Under the pieces are notes generated by a model. It was not told the origin of the DNA. It did no database searches and saw nothing but the letters and a program-made list of their open reading frames with translations. The position numbers and the translations under genes were made by a program. Shown piece after piece: positions 27,501 through 35,091 of a DNA stretch of 64,000 nt; position 1 is the first letter of the stretch, and every line of letters starts with the position of its first letter. Source of the stretch: Dyella_D sp052115385 (GTDB lineage Bacteria > Pseudomonadota > Gammaproteobacteria > Xanthomonadales > Rhodanobacteraceae); the NCBI RefSeq assembly GCF_052115385.1, contig NZ_JBFRGP010000002.1, forward strand, positions 124,001 to 188,000. The letters run 5' to 3'.

Positions 27501-28825
27501 TGACCTTGCGCGATGCGGAAGGCGCCGAGACGCCGATGCAGAGCTTCACCGTGGCGCCGCCGCTGACCATCGGCGCGCCGAGCTTCACCTGCGCCGGCGG
27601 CAACTACACCGCCACCGCTTCGATCACTGGCGGTACGCCGCCCTACGAAGTGAATGGCCAGCCCGCGCCAAGTGCGATCATCGTCACCGCCCCCACGCCC
27701 AGCGGCGCCACGGTGTCGGTGACGGTGCAGGACAGCAAGGGCTGCGCGGTGGGCGCGCAGTTCACCCACGCATGCTGCACGCTGCCGTGCGGCGGCACCT
27801 CGCTGAACCGCAACTTCCGCTTCTTCATTCCCGATCCCGACACTAACCCGGACAACGCCTACCAGAGCTTCAACGCGGATGGCGTGGTGTTCACCGTCGA
27901 GGCCGACACCGGCAAGCCGATCGATCTCAGCGCGCAGGTCGCCAAGATCCTGGTCGCCAGCAAGGACCAGCTCACCGGTGCGCAGTTCCAGAACACGGTG
28001 AATGGCTGGATGGCCGCGATCAACCGGCTGATCGCCAGCACCCCCGGCCTGGCCCAGGCGAACAAGGCGCAGTGGTTGACGCTGGGCTACAAGCCGATGT
28101 CGCCCGGGCGCATGGGCGTGCTGACGCTCGAATACTTCCAGTGCCTGAAGTTCGATATCGAGCTGAACTCGACCTGGGTGCTGCCCAATGCCAAGCAGAG
28201 CATGGCGTTTGCCTATTCGCCGAACGGTACTTCGATCAAGTCGGGCGATGGCGCGCTGAGCGTGCCGGCGTTCGATGGCGTGTCGATCGAGAAGTGCGCC
28301 GATACGCCCAAGCCGGCGAACCTGTGCCCGGTGCCACCGGCGTTCGGCATCCAGCTCCAGGGGCCGGGCTCGGCGAACGTCGGCGCGGCGACCACGTTCT
28401 CAGTCAACGTGACGCCGGCGCAGGACGGCATGAACTACGTGTGGGAGGCGCAAGGTGGCACGCCCGCGATGGGCAATGGAGCGAAGTTCGTCACTACCTT
28501 CAATACGGTCGGATCCAAGCTGATCAGCGTGACGGTGTTCAATGCCAACGGCTGCTCGGTGCCGTCGACGATCACGGTGAAGGTCGCCGGTTCGATCAGC
28601 GGCCCGCCGATCATCGTGCGGCCGCCAGCCCTGGTCGCCAAGACGCCCAGTGCGAGGAAGGCGGCGACGGTGCAGCCGGCGGTGGCGAAGACCGCTGTCA
28701 AGAAGACTGCTGTCAAGAAGACGGAGCTGAAAAATACCGTGGCGAAGAAGACCACGGCCAAGAAGACCACGGCCAGGAAGGCCGCCACCAAGCGTGGCAC
28801 CCCCACGCGGCGAGGCGGTAAATGA
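24557..28825 (+). CDS. Giant eCIS-associated multidomain protein, candidate fibre
   Basis: The 1422-residue protein has no signal peptide. Residues 1-900 are an eCIS-associated region I cannot assign to a fold (start SLLDHYPVFEANQVLMSRHLN; several Cys-rich spots such as CACCPDDG). Residues of about 928-1075 are two or three repeats like the SprB repeat of surface adhesins (GGVPPYDVAADGG, ITGGTPPYEVNGQ), about 1260-1350 is a PKD/Ig-like domain (ANVGAATTFSVNV, YVWEAQGGTP), and about 1366-1422 is a Lys/Ala/Thr-rich tail (KKTTAKKTTARKAATKRG). Its place after the baseplate genes, where other loci have tail fibres, suggests a fibre or exposed binding protein; this is inference. It overlaps the tape-measure gene (ATGA). 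Confidence 0.7.
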   Translation: MESLLDHYPVFEANQVLMSRHLNDAFDYLDQQQRQTRSHLIGIGIACGLTIQLSGSAIALAKGCGVSSEGYLIVEPEDLALTAYRPYTLPTDIDYPSFKSDGAPFAMWELFEDGVPNTTPLGSPSGFLDDKAVLLFLELKKEGLRTCSPNNCDDKGSQVTATVRRLLIARGDLDSIIAAANGLGSGLSEGDLVAAMSARLSLPDLRPRRFDVLNSNPVGSDDIYTAFLDMIRQGDLASATGQALSAAYAAFRPLLVADYATDPFAGFAAAYGFLDSAPTDTTQVKFLQYYADLFDDLVRAYDEFRWKGLELICACCPDDGLFPRHLMLGLLHPERAANPDGYRQGFLPSPAVGSCEEDGAQLRQLFARLVAMCAGFTDQPKLPKANPSLPFDPQIRVTPSRRCCGGDALEGTAIPYYYAQPGSQPLYPLWSPLLTRRKRANQNLGYNSDLYTPAAPDFVTDPLRYDLGSHDFLRIEGHLGKDYQSVLRSLLSMKSQYRLPIDVIALRTGAYDDSQPVDLSQEQARFQDLDALYGTLRGELRSQLVEGIMQLYNYVIPAINGLPLAGGTPQLALLTQYAPQFTYNGNTIGAWYEHYLTRFENQGYIDVNQNAINSYAMLYLYCALFNGTLAPDQSAYPHVVAIYYFSKLAEALDPSLAALNYADFENKYQDLMALIRYLRSDLMTRVPADLQAFLPQDEFVDLCEGVLMGCKLDAIKSARDEFQTRVGELKRLQFLSSFLQREPGIQHKAGVPLGGTFIVVYHGDTAINDFVGGFGQGLGLVQFPLEVANQNESRVATPVERSPAPRVMRAMNIAGTGVAGTMNIAPGADATADTSRLARAIGNLSANRKLIQNDDLHMVVDWLTGRTPVATPTLPSGVGVISEGDPAAAIIGRALDELDAGTVIADFFLPYRLSGTGPAIQYVLPKVPPTFTVSVGCTEPNGTASVSIDAKGGVPPYDVAADGGAYQPLGAPLSLTVGNHSVTLRDAEGAETPMQSFTVAPPLTIGAPSFTCAGGNYTATASITGGTPPYEVNGQPAPSAIIVTAPTPSGATVSVTVQDSKGCAVGAQFTHACCTLPCGGTSLNRNFRFFIPDPDTNPDNAYQSFNADGVVFTVEADTGKPIDLSAQVAKILVASKDQLTGAQFQNTVNGWMAAINRLIASTPGLAQANKAQWLTLGYKPMSPGRMGVLTLEYFQCLKFDIELNSTWVLPNAKQSMAFAYSPNGTSIKSGDGALSVPAFDGVSIEKCADTPKPANLCPVPPAFGIQLQGPGSANVGAATTFSVNVTPAQDGMNYVWEAQGGTPAMGNGAKFVTTFNTVGSKLISVTVFNANGCSVPSTITVKVAGSISGPPIIVRPPALVAKTPSARKAATVQPAVAKTAVKKTAVKKTELKNTVAKKTTAKKTTARKAATKRGTPTRRGGK

Positions 28826-30450
28826 ACCAGGCCCGGCGCCATGTGATCCGCCGCGAATGCATCGATCTCGCCGTCGACGGCGGCGAGTCGGAGGGCCTGG
28901 CGGTGCAGGAGCGGATCGCCGCGTTGTGCCAGGGCGCGCTCGCCGCCGCGCTGGACGAGGCGTTCGCGCGCGTGGCGCCGGGCGACGAGCATTGGCAATT
29001 CGAGCGGATCGAAGTGGATGCCGGGCGCTTTACGCTGGAGAGCTTCGAGCGGGATTTCGTCGCCGCGGTGGCGACGGCAGTCGAGGAGCAGGTGCAAGCG
29101 CGCAAGGCGCAGGCGGCGGCGCAGCCGTCCATCGCCGCGGACGAAGGCGATGTGCGATGGAGCGGCGCGCAGTCGGTGCTGGAGGCCTTGCTCCATTTCC
29201 TCACCACGGGTGCCTTGCCCTGGTGGTGCCATCTGCCGCACGGGCGGACGCTGGAGGCAATGGTGAGCGAGGCCTGGGCCGGCGCGGGAGTCCACGCCGA
29301 CGTCGGGCAGGCTGATATCGGGCGGGTTGGCATCGGGCAGGCCAGCATCCGGCAGGTTGGCATCGAGCAGGCCAGCATCGAGCGCGCCGGCATCGAGGCT
29401 GCGGCCGGAGCCGGCAGCCAGCGCAGCTCGACGATTCTGCCGATGCGCACCGCGCTGCTCACGACGCTGGCCTTGCCGGTGGCGCGCTGGCGGTTGGCGC
29501 GGCAGTTCTCAGGCGGCTTTCTCGAGCGCCTGCTTGAGCGGCTGGCGCCTGCATCGCTCAAGGTCCTGCGCGAGGTGGCGGCGGCGGTGCATCGCAAACA
29601 GTCGTCTGGCATGCCGGACGCCATGCCGGAACCGGCATGGGTGGCCGCATTCGCCTGCGTGGTTGCACATGGCAGCTTCAGCGCCAGGCAACTGCTCGAT
29701 GCATGGGCCGCGCTCGAACCCGGGGTCATCACGCCCGCGCTGATCGAAAGCATCGTCGTTCGGGCAGGAGCGCATGACGAAACGGAGGCGCTCCAGCAGC
29801 AAGACGCAGATCCGATTGCCGACGAGCGCCAAGCCATGACATCGAACACCACGCCGGGCAGGCAGCACATCGACAGCGTCACCGATACGCCACCGGCCAA
29901 GGACAGCACGTCCACCGCACGTGTCACCGCCGCCGCGAAACCTCTCGACCTGCACGAAGGCATCTTTGTCGACTGCGCGGGCGTGGTGCTGCTGCATCCG
30001 TTCCTGCCCATGCTGTTCCAGCGACTGGAGATCGTGGCCGACGAGCGGATCGTGCAGCCCGACCGCGCGCTGGCGCTGCTGCATTTCCTGTCCACGGGAC
30101 AGGCGAGCGCGCCGGAGCATGCGCTGGTGCTGCCGAAGCTGCTGTGCGGCCTGCCGCCCTCGGCCCTGGCCGGCGCGCCGGTGGAATTGAGCGAAGCGGA
30201 CCGGCATGAGGCCGAGAGCCTGCTGCATGCGGCGATCGAACACTGGCCGGCGATCGGCCACACCTCGCTCGATGGTTTTCGAGGGAACTTCCTGGTGCGC
30301 GCGGGCAAATTGTCCAAGCGCGGCGACGACGATCTGCTGCAGGTGGAAAAGAAGAGCTGGGACATCCTGCTCGGGCAATTGCCTTGGAGCATCGGCATGG
30401 TGCGCCTGCCGTGGATGCCGCGGATGTTGTGGGTGGAGTGGCCGTACTGA
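28822..30450 (+). CDS. eCIS tape-measure protein (Pvc14-like)
   Basis: The 542-residue protein starts NQARRHVIRRECIDLAVDG and ends WDILLGQLPWSIGMVRLPWM with a final VEWPY; these ends mark the contractile-injection-system tape-measure family that sets particle length. The middle (residues of about 158-195) is a run of near-pentad repeats (GQADIGRVGIGQASIRQVGI), followed by an Ala-rich variable part. It is shorter than Pvc14, which suggests short particles if length scales with this protein. Its start overlaps the preceding stop. Confidence 0.85.
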   Translation: MNQARRHVIRRECIDLAVDGGESEGLAVQERIAALCQGALAAALDEAFARVAPGDEHWQFERIEVDAGRFTLESFERDFVAAVATAVEEQVQARKAQAAAQPSIAADEGDVRWSGAQSVLEALLHFLTTGALPWWCHLPHGRTLEAMVSEAWAGAGVHADVGQADIGRVGIGQASIRQVGIEQASIERAGIEAAAGAGSQRSSTILPMRTALLTTLALPVARWRLARQFSGGFLERLLERLAPASLKVLREVAAAVHRKQSSGMPDAMPEPAWVAAFACVVAHGSFSARQLLDAWAALEPGVITPALIESIVVRAGAHDETEALQQQDADPIADERQAMTSNTTPGRQHIDSVTDTPPAKDSTSTARVTAAAKPLDLHEGIFVDCAGVVLLHPFLPMLFQRLEIVADERIVQPDRALALLHFLSTGQASAPEHALVLPKLLCGLPPSALAGAPVELSEADRHEAESLLHAAIEHWPAIGHTSLDGFRGNFLVRAGKLSKRGDDDLLQVEKKSWDILLGQLPWSIGMVRLPWMPRMLWVEWPY

Positions 30451-30461
30451 CGGTGCATAAA

Positions 30462-30604
30462 GCCCCTCTCCCATCGGCGACCCGAAGGTAGTCCCCGTGG
30501 GAGAGAGGGGTTGGGGAGAGGGTACGGGCGGAGTGGGGCGTTGCACTCCGCCTGTACCCTCATCCGGCTGCCGCCACCTTCTCTCGGAGGGAGAAGGTTC
30601 TCGA
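30462..30604. repeat. Intergenic repeat, copy B (inverted relative to copy A at 12430)
   Basis: Its reverse complement aligns with copy A across the arms and the middle part. It contains CCCCTCTCCC/GGGAGAGGGG and CACCTTCTCTC/GAGGGAGAAGG arms. The 31-base block at 30475-30505 is identical to 12447-12477 of copy A but sits in the opposite arm. It separates the tape-measure gene from the DUF4157 gene. Confidence 0.8.
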
Positions 30605-30653
30605 GTTGGGACTGAGGGAACAGGAAGGCTTTCAATCGGGCGGGAGGAACGGA

Positions 30654-33600
30654 GTGGGGGCGACCAAGGCGACTGGCGAAAAGAGTTCGAGCACCGCGTC
30701 GGCCACACCGGCGCAGGCGTCGAAGCGCCCGTTTTTTGCGCGCACGGGCGGTGGGGATTTCTTTCCGGCCGTGCAGGCCAAGATGACGGTAGGTGCGCCG
30801 GGCGACAAGTTCGAGCAGGAAGCCGACCGCACCGCCGACAAGGTGTTGCGCATGCCCGATCCGGCCGCTGCGGGCAAGGTGCAGCGCCAGCCCGGCGACA
30901 TGGCGCAGCGCCAGTCGGCGGACAAGCTGCAGCGGCGCGAGGAGGAGAAGATCTTGCGCGCGCCGGCAGGCGAGGGCGTCCAGAAGGCGCAAGAGCAGAA
31001 AGTGCAGCGCCGCGAGGAGGAAAAGATCCTGCGCGCGCCGGCGGCCGACCTGAAAGTGCAGCGGGTCGAGCAGAAGGGCGTGCAGCGTGCTGAAGAAAAG
31101 CAGGTCCGGCGCGCCGAAGATCCAAAGGTTCAGCGCACCGAACAGAAACAGGTTCAACGGGCTGAAGAGTCGAAGGTCCAGCGCGCGGAACAGAAACAAG
31201 TTCAGCGCGCTGAAGACCCGAAGGTCCAGCGTGCCGAACAGAAACAGGTCCAGCGCGCCGAAGACCCGAAGGTCCAGCGCGCCGAGCAGAAACAGGTCCA
31301 GCGCGCCGAAGACCCGAAGGTTCAGCGCGCCGAGCAGAAACAGGTCCAGCGCGCCGAAGACCCGAAGGTTCAGCGCGCCGAGCAGAAGCAGGTCCAACGC
31401 GCCGAAGACCCGAAGGTTCAGCGCGCGGAACAAAAACAAGTCCAGCGCGCCGAAGACCTGAAGGTCCAGCGTGCCGAGCAGAAACAGGTTCAGCGCGCCG
31501 AAGACCCGAAAGTCCAACGCGCCGAGGACCACGCCCTCCGGCGCTCGGAAGAGCCGGCCGCGCACCCGCACCGCGAGGAAGAAAAGATCTTCCGCGCGCC
31601 TGACGACAAACTGCAGAAAGCCGAAGCCGCTTCCGGTGGCGACCACTTGCAGCGCGCCTCCGGCGCGGGCGTTCCGCCGGTCGAAGACAACGTGCAGGCC
31701 ACCATCCACCGCAAGATGACCGGCGGCCAGCCGCTGGGCAACGACGTGCGCGGCTATATGGAGCCGCGTTTCGGTGCGGACTTCGGCAAGGTGCGCGTGC
31801 ATAACGACGGCGAGTCGGCTGGCCTCAACAACCGGCTGAGAGCACGCGCCTTCACCTACCAGAACCATATTTTCTTCTCGCGCGGCCAGTACCAGCCCGG
31901 CACCAGCGACGGCAAGCAGCTGCTGGCGCACGAGCTGACCCACACTATCCAGCAAGGCCATGCGATACAGCGCGCACCGGCGGAGCACGCGCCGGCGGTG
32001 TCCGCCGCGCCGGCCACGCCAGCGGTGCAGCGTTTCGGCATCCAGGACGCGCTGGACAAGTTCGCCGACTGGGCCTACGCGATCCCCGGCTACCGGCTGC
32101 TGACCCTGGTGCTCGGCTTCAATCCGATCAACATGCGCTCGGCCGACCGCTCCGCCGCCAATATCCTGCGCGGCCTGATCGAGCTGATGCCGGGCGGCTC
32201 GCTGATCACCCAGGCGCTGGACAACCACGGCGTGATCAACAAGGCCGCCACCTGGGTCGAGGCCAAGCTCAAGCAGCTCGGCGATATCGGCGGAGGCTTG
32301 AAGCAGGCGCTGGACGATTTCCTCGATTCGTTGAGCTGGACCGACATCTTCGACCTGGGCGGCGTGTGGGAACGTGCCAAGCGCATCTTCACCGAACCGG
32401 TCGGCCGGCTGATCGATTTCGCCGTGTCCACCGCGGTGGAACTGCTGAAGATGATCAAGGACGCGATCCTGAAACCCTTGGCCGCGATGGCCCAGGGTAC
32501 GCGCGGCTACGACCTGCTGTGCGTGCTGCTGGGTGCGGATCCGATTACCGGCGAGGCCAAGCCGCCTACCGCGGACAACCTGCTCGGCGGCTTCATGAAG
32601 CTGATCGGGCAAGAGGAGATCTGGGAGAACATCAAGAAAGGCAACGCCATCGCACGCGCGTTCGCCTGGTTCAACACCGCGCTGAGCGGGTTGATGGGGA
32701 TCGTGCGCTCGATCCCTGCCCGCATCATCGAGACGCTGACCTCGCTGACCATCACCGACGTGCTCACGGTGGTCGGCGCGTTCGGCAAGATCGCCAGCAG
32801 CTTCATCAGCATTGCGAGCGACTTCATCAGCTGGGGCCTGGGCACGATCTGGGATCTGCTGAAGATCATCTTCGACGTGGTCAAGCCCGGCTTGATGGGC
32901 TACGTCATGAAGACCGGCGCGGCGCTGAAGAGCATCCTGCAGAACCCGATGCCGTTCCTGGGCAACCTGGTCAGCGCGGCGAAGCTGGGCTTCAGCAACT
33001 TTGCCGCCAACTTCGGCACGCACCTGAAGGCCGGCCTGATCGACTGGCTGACCGGTTCGCTGCAGGGCGTGTACATCCCGAAGGCGGCCACGCTGCCGGA
33101 ACTGGGCAAGATGGCCATGAGCGTGCTCGGCATCACCTGGGCGCAGATCCGCGGCAAGATCGTCGCGGCGCTGGGGCCCAACGGCGAGCGCATCATGCAA
33201 GGCCTGGAACTGGCCTTCGACGTGGTGAAGGCGCTGCTCACCGGCGGCGTCGGCGCGGTGTGGGAACTGATCAAGGAGAAGCTCAGCGACCTCAAGGACC
33301 AGGTGATCAGCGGCATCGTGTCCTTCGTCACCAACACCATCATCACCAAGGCGATCCCGAAGCTGATCGGCATGTTCATCCCGGGTGCCGGCTTCATTCC
33401 CGCGATCCTCTCGATCTACGACACGGTGATGGTTTTCGTGCAGAAGCTGACCAAGATCATCCAGGTGGTCACGGCGTTCATCGATTCCATCGTCACCATC
33501 GCGGCGGGCAATATCGGCGGCGCGGCCAAGCGGGTGGAAAGCATCCTGGCCGGCCTGCTGTCGCTGTCGATCAGCTTCCTGGCCGGCTTCCTGGGCTTGA

Positions 33601-34586
33601 GCAAGGTCACCGACAAGATCATGGAAGTGGTGCAGAAGGTGCGCGCCAAGGTGGATGCGGCGATCGGCGCGGCGGTGACGTGGGTGGTGAACAAAGCGAA
33701 GTCGGCGTTTGCCAGCTTGTTTTCAAGTAAGGACAAGCCGGATGACCGGAGCGATGAGCAGAAGGAGAAGGACAAGCGCTCAGCCATCGCGGAGGCTGAG
33801 GGGCTGGTATCCAGAGAGCATTTCGACGAAGCGGATACGCGCCATAAGCTGGCTCCGATCAAATCGCGCTATAAGCTGTCGGCGCTCAATCTGGTTGTCG
33901 ACTCGAAGGTGCAAGGATCGGAGACGATCCACTTCACGGCCGCCGCGAGCCCAGAAACAGAAGGCCAGAAGCTGACCGTGACGCCGTCCGACGACGAAGG
34001 GCTCGATAGCCTTTCGTTGACCAGGCCGCGCTGGATCACTACGAAGGAGTACGACGTCAAGGTCGAGATCATGAAGCGTCATGTCGCGGCACCGGCACAA
34101 ACCGGAGCGGTGAAATCGGCGCCCACTGGTATCTTCAACACGGACGGAACGTTCAATGTGGGCAAAACCTGGGCGCGTCGGCATGTGCTTTCGTCGTACG
34201 ACATGAAAGCTCACTACGAGCAAGCGCTGATTAAGCCGCACAAGACAGTCAAGACGGCCGGCGAGGCTCTGGCCGGGCGAGGCAGCGCTCCCGCGTCCGC
34301 TGATAAAGAAGCGATCAAGCCAGCTGCGCAGTCATTGCTTGCCAAGTTCCACAACGAGGTCGAGAACCTCTGGGTCGGCGATACGCGCGTGAATTCGAGC
34401 CTCCAGGAAAACATCGACGCGGCGCCGGCGATGTACGAGCCGACCGGTCAGCTGCGCGTGACCAGTCTGGAATCGCACATCCAATCCATGACCAACAACT
34501 ACGGCATTCCCGGGCCGGTACCGCTGACGGTGAGTAACCGCGAGGCCGTACCGATTAATGTGACCTATACGGTGGTGGGATCATGA
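30654..34586 (+). CDS. DUF4157 (eCIS core domain) protein, probable effector/cargo
   Basis: The start GTG at 30654 is chosen because GGGAGGA lies 7 bases upstream; a TTG at 30606 would add 16 residues but lies at the edge of a repeat. The 1310 residues divide into: a Ser/Ala-rich leader; charged repeats with EEEKILRAP and eight 16-residue units of the type AEQKQVQRAEDPKVQR (about 162-289); DUF4157 (about 345-440) with the metalloprotease-like HELTH at 426-430; a long region of hydrophobic and amphipathic helices (about 463-1022); and a C-terminal domain (about 1023-1310) with WARRHVLSSYDMKAHYE near 1173. DUF4157 marks eCIS-associated proteins. The C-terminal part is the likely toxic domain. 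Its DNA is visibly poorer in GC than the rest. Confidence 0.8.
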   Translation: MGATKATGEKSSSTASATPAQASKRPFFARTGGGDFFPAVQAKMTVGAPGDKFEQEADRTADKVLRMPDPAAAGKVQRQPGDMAQRQSADKLQRREEEKILRAPAGEGVQKAQEQKVQRREEEKILRAPAADLKVQRVEQKGVQRAEEKQVRRAEDPKVQRTEQKQVQRAEESKVQRAEQKQVQRAEDPKVQRAEQKQVQRAEDPKVQRAEQKQVQRAEDPKVQRAEQKQVQRAEDPKVQRAEQKQVQRAEDPKVQRAEQKQVQRAEDLKVQRAEQKQVQRAEDPKVQRAEDHALRRSEEPAAHPHREEEKIFRAPDDKLQKAEAASGGDHLQRASGAGVPPVEDNVQATIHRKMTGGQPLGNDVRGYMEPRFGADFGKVRVHNDGESAGLNNRLRARAFTYQNHIFFSRGQYQPGTSDGKQLLAHELTHTIQQGHAIQRAPAEHAPAVSAAPATPAVQRFGIQDALDKFADWAYAIPGYRLLTLVLGFNPINMRSADRSAANILRGLIELMPGGSLITQALDNHGVINKAATWVEAKLKQLGDIGGGLKQALDDFLDSLSWTDIFDLGGVWERAKRIFTEPVGRLIDFAVSTAVELLKMIKDAILKPLAAMAQGTRGYDLLCVLLGADPITGEAKPPTADNLLGGFMKLIGQEEIWENIKKGNAIARAFAWFNTALSGLMGIVRSIPARIIETLTSLTITDVLTVVGAFGKIASSFISIASDFISWGLGTIWDLLKIIFDVVKPGLMGYVMKTGAALKSILQNPMPFLGNLVSAAKLGFSNFAANFGTHLKAGLIDWLTGSLQGVYIPKAATLPELGKMAMSVLGITWAQIRGKIVAALGPNGERIMQGLELAFDVVKALLTGGVGAVWELIKEKLSDLKDQVISGIVSFVTNTIITKAIPKLIGMFIPGAGFIPAILSIYDTVMVFVQKLTKIIQVVTAFIDSIVTIAAGNIGGAAKRVESILAGLLSLSISFLAGFLGLSKVTDKIMEVVQKVRAKVDAAIGAAVTWVVNKAKSAFASLFSSKDKPDDRSDEQKEKDKRSAIAEAEGLVSREHFDEADTRHKLAPIKSRYKLSALNLVVDSKVQGSETIHFTAAASPETEGQKLTVTPSDDEGLDSLSLTRPRWITTKEYDVKVEIMKRHVAAPAQTGAVKSAPTGIFNTDGTFNVGKTWARRHVLSSYDMKAHYEQALIKPHKTVKTAGEALAGRGSAPASADKEAIKPAAQSLLAKFHNEVENLWVGDTRVNSSLQENIDAAPAMYEPTGQLRVTSLESHIQSMTNNYGIPGPVPLTVSNREAVPINVTYTVVGS
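31138..31521 (+). repeat. Eight tandem 48-bp coding repeats in the DUF4157 gene
   Basis: Units start at 31138 and then every 48 bases to 31474. Each encodes a 16-residue highly charged unit (Gln, Lys, Arg, Glu, Asp) with only small changes, most often DP to ES or DL. Diverged half-units lie on both sides. Copy number could change without breaking the frame. Confidence 0.9.
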
Positions 34587-35080
34587 TCGAGGCGGATTTG
34601 AACGAGTACCAGTCGGCGGCTATCGAGGTGTTTCGTGGCCTCTCGCTAAGCCTGGGCTTCGAAGGCGAGGTCGTCGCAGTGGGCGACACCATCGTCTACC
34701 AGGCGCCGCTACCCCAGGACGCCGATATCAGCGGCGTTTTCCTGGTCGTGGATGCCGAGCATGCCGACGTGCTGCTCTACCTCACCCTGCCACGTCGTTG
34801 CGGGGCGGCGGGACTCCAAGAGGCCGCCACGTTCGCGGCGCGCAGCGGTTGCGGCCTGCGGTTCGGCGCCGTCGAGTTCGATGCACGGGAAGGCACCCTG
34901 CGGGTCCGGGACAACGTGAGTGTTTCGCCCGCCGAGATGCCGGCGAAGATTCCACGTCTGTTCGGGCGCGCTGTCGCACTGGCGCGCGAGCTGTCGCCGC
35001 GTTGGCAATCGATCTGTCGGCGGAATCGCCGCGACGAAGCCGTGGGCGAGGATGCACTGCAGCGCTTTAGCTTCACTTAG
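34583..35080 (+). CDS. YbjN-like small protein, candidate chaperone or immunity factor of the DUF4157 effector
   Basis: The 165-residue protein starts inside the stop of the DUF4157 gene (ATGA), so the pair is translated together. Its pattern of alternating strands and two helices, with FAARSGCGLRFGAVEFDARE, TLRVRDNVSVSP and IPRLFGRAVALARELSP, resembles the YbjN fold, which is similar to that of type III secretion chaperones. A small acidic protein coupled to a large putative effector suggests loading or protection of that effector. No direct proof is in the sequence. The next gene is the AAA+ ATPase. Confidence 0.65.
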   Translation: MIEADLNEYQSAAIEVFRGLSLSLGFEGEVVAVGDTIVYQAPLPQDADISGVFLVVDAEHADVLLYLTLPRRCGAAGLQEAATFAARSGCGLRFGAVEFDAREGTLRVRDNVSVSPAEMPAKIPRLFGRAVALARELSPRWQSICRRNRRDEAVGEDALQRFSFT

Positions 35081-35091
35081 GAGTGGTTCGC

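Noticed and set aside
31138..31521. Regular 48-bp repeats considered as a CRISPR array
   Set aside because: Units are directly adjacent without unique spacers and encode a continuous charged protein segment.
28713..33200. A 1495-codon minus-strand frame across the tape-measure and DUF4157 genes
   Set aside because: It is an antisense shadow; its 'repeats' (LFLxGALDLRVFGA) are just the reverse reading of the 48-bp repeats.
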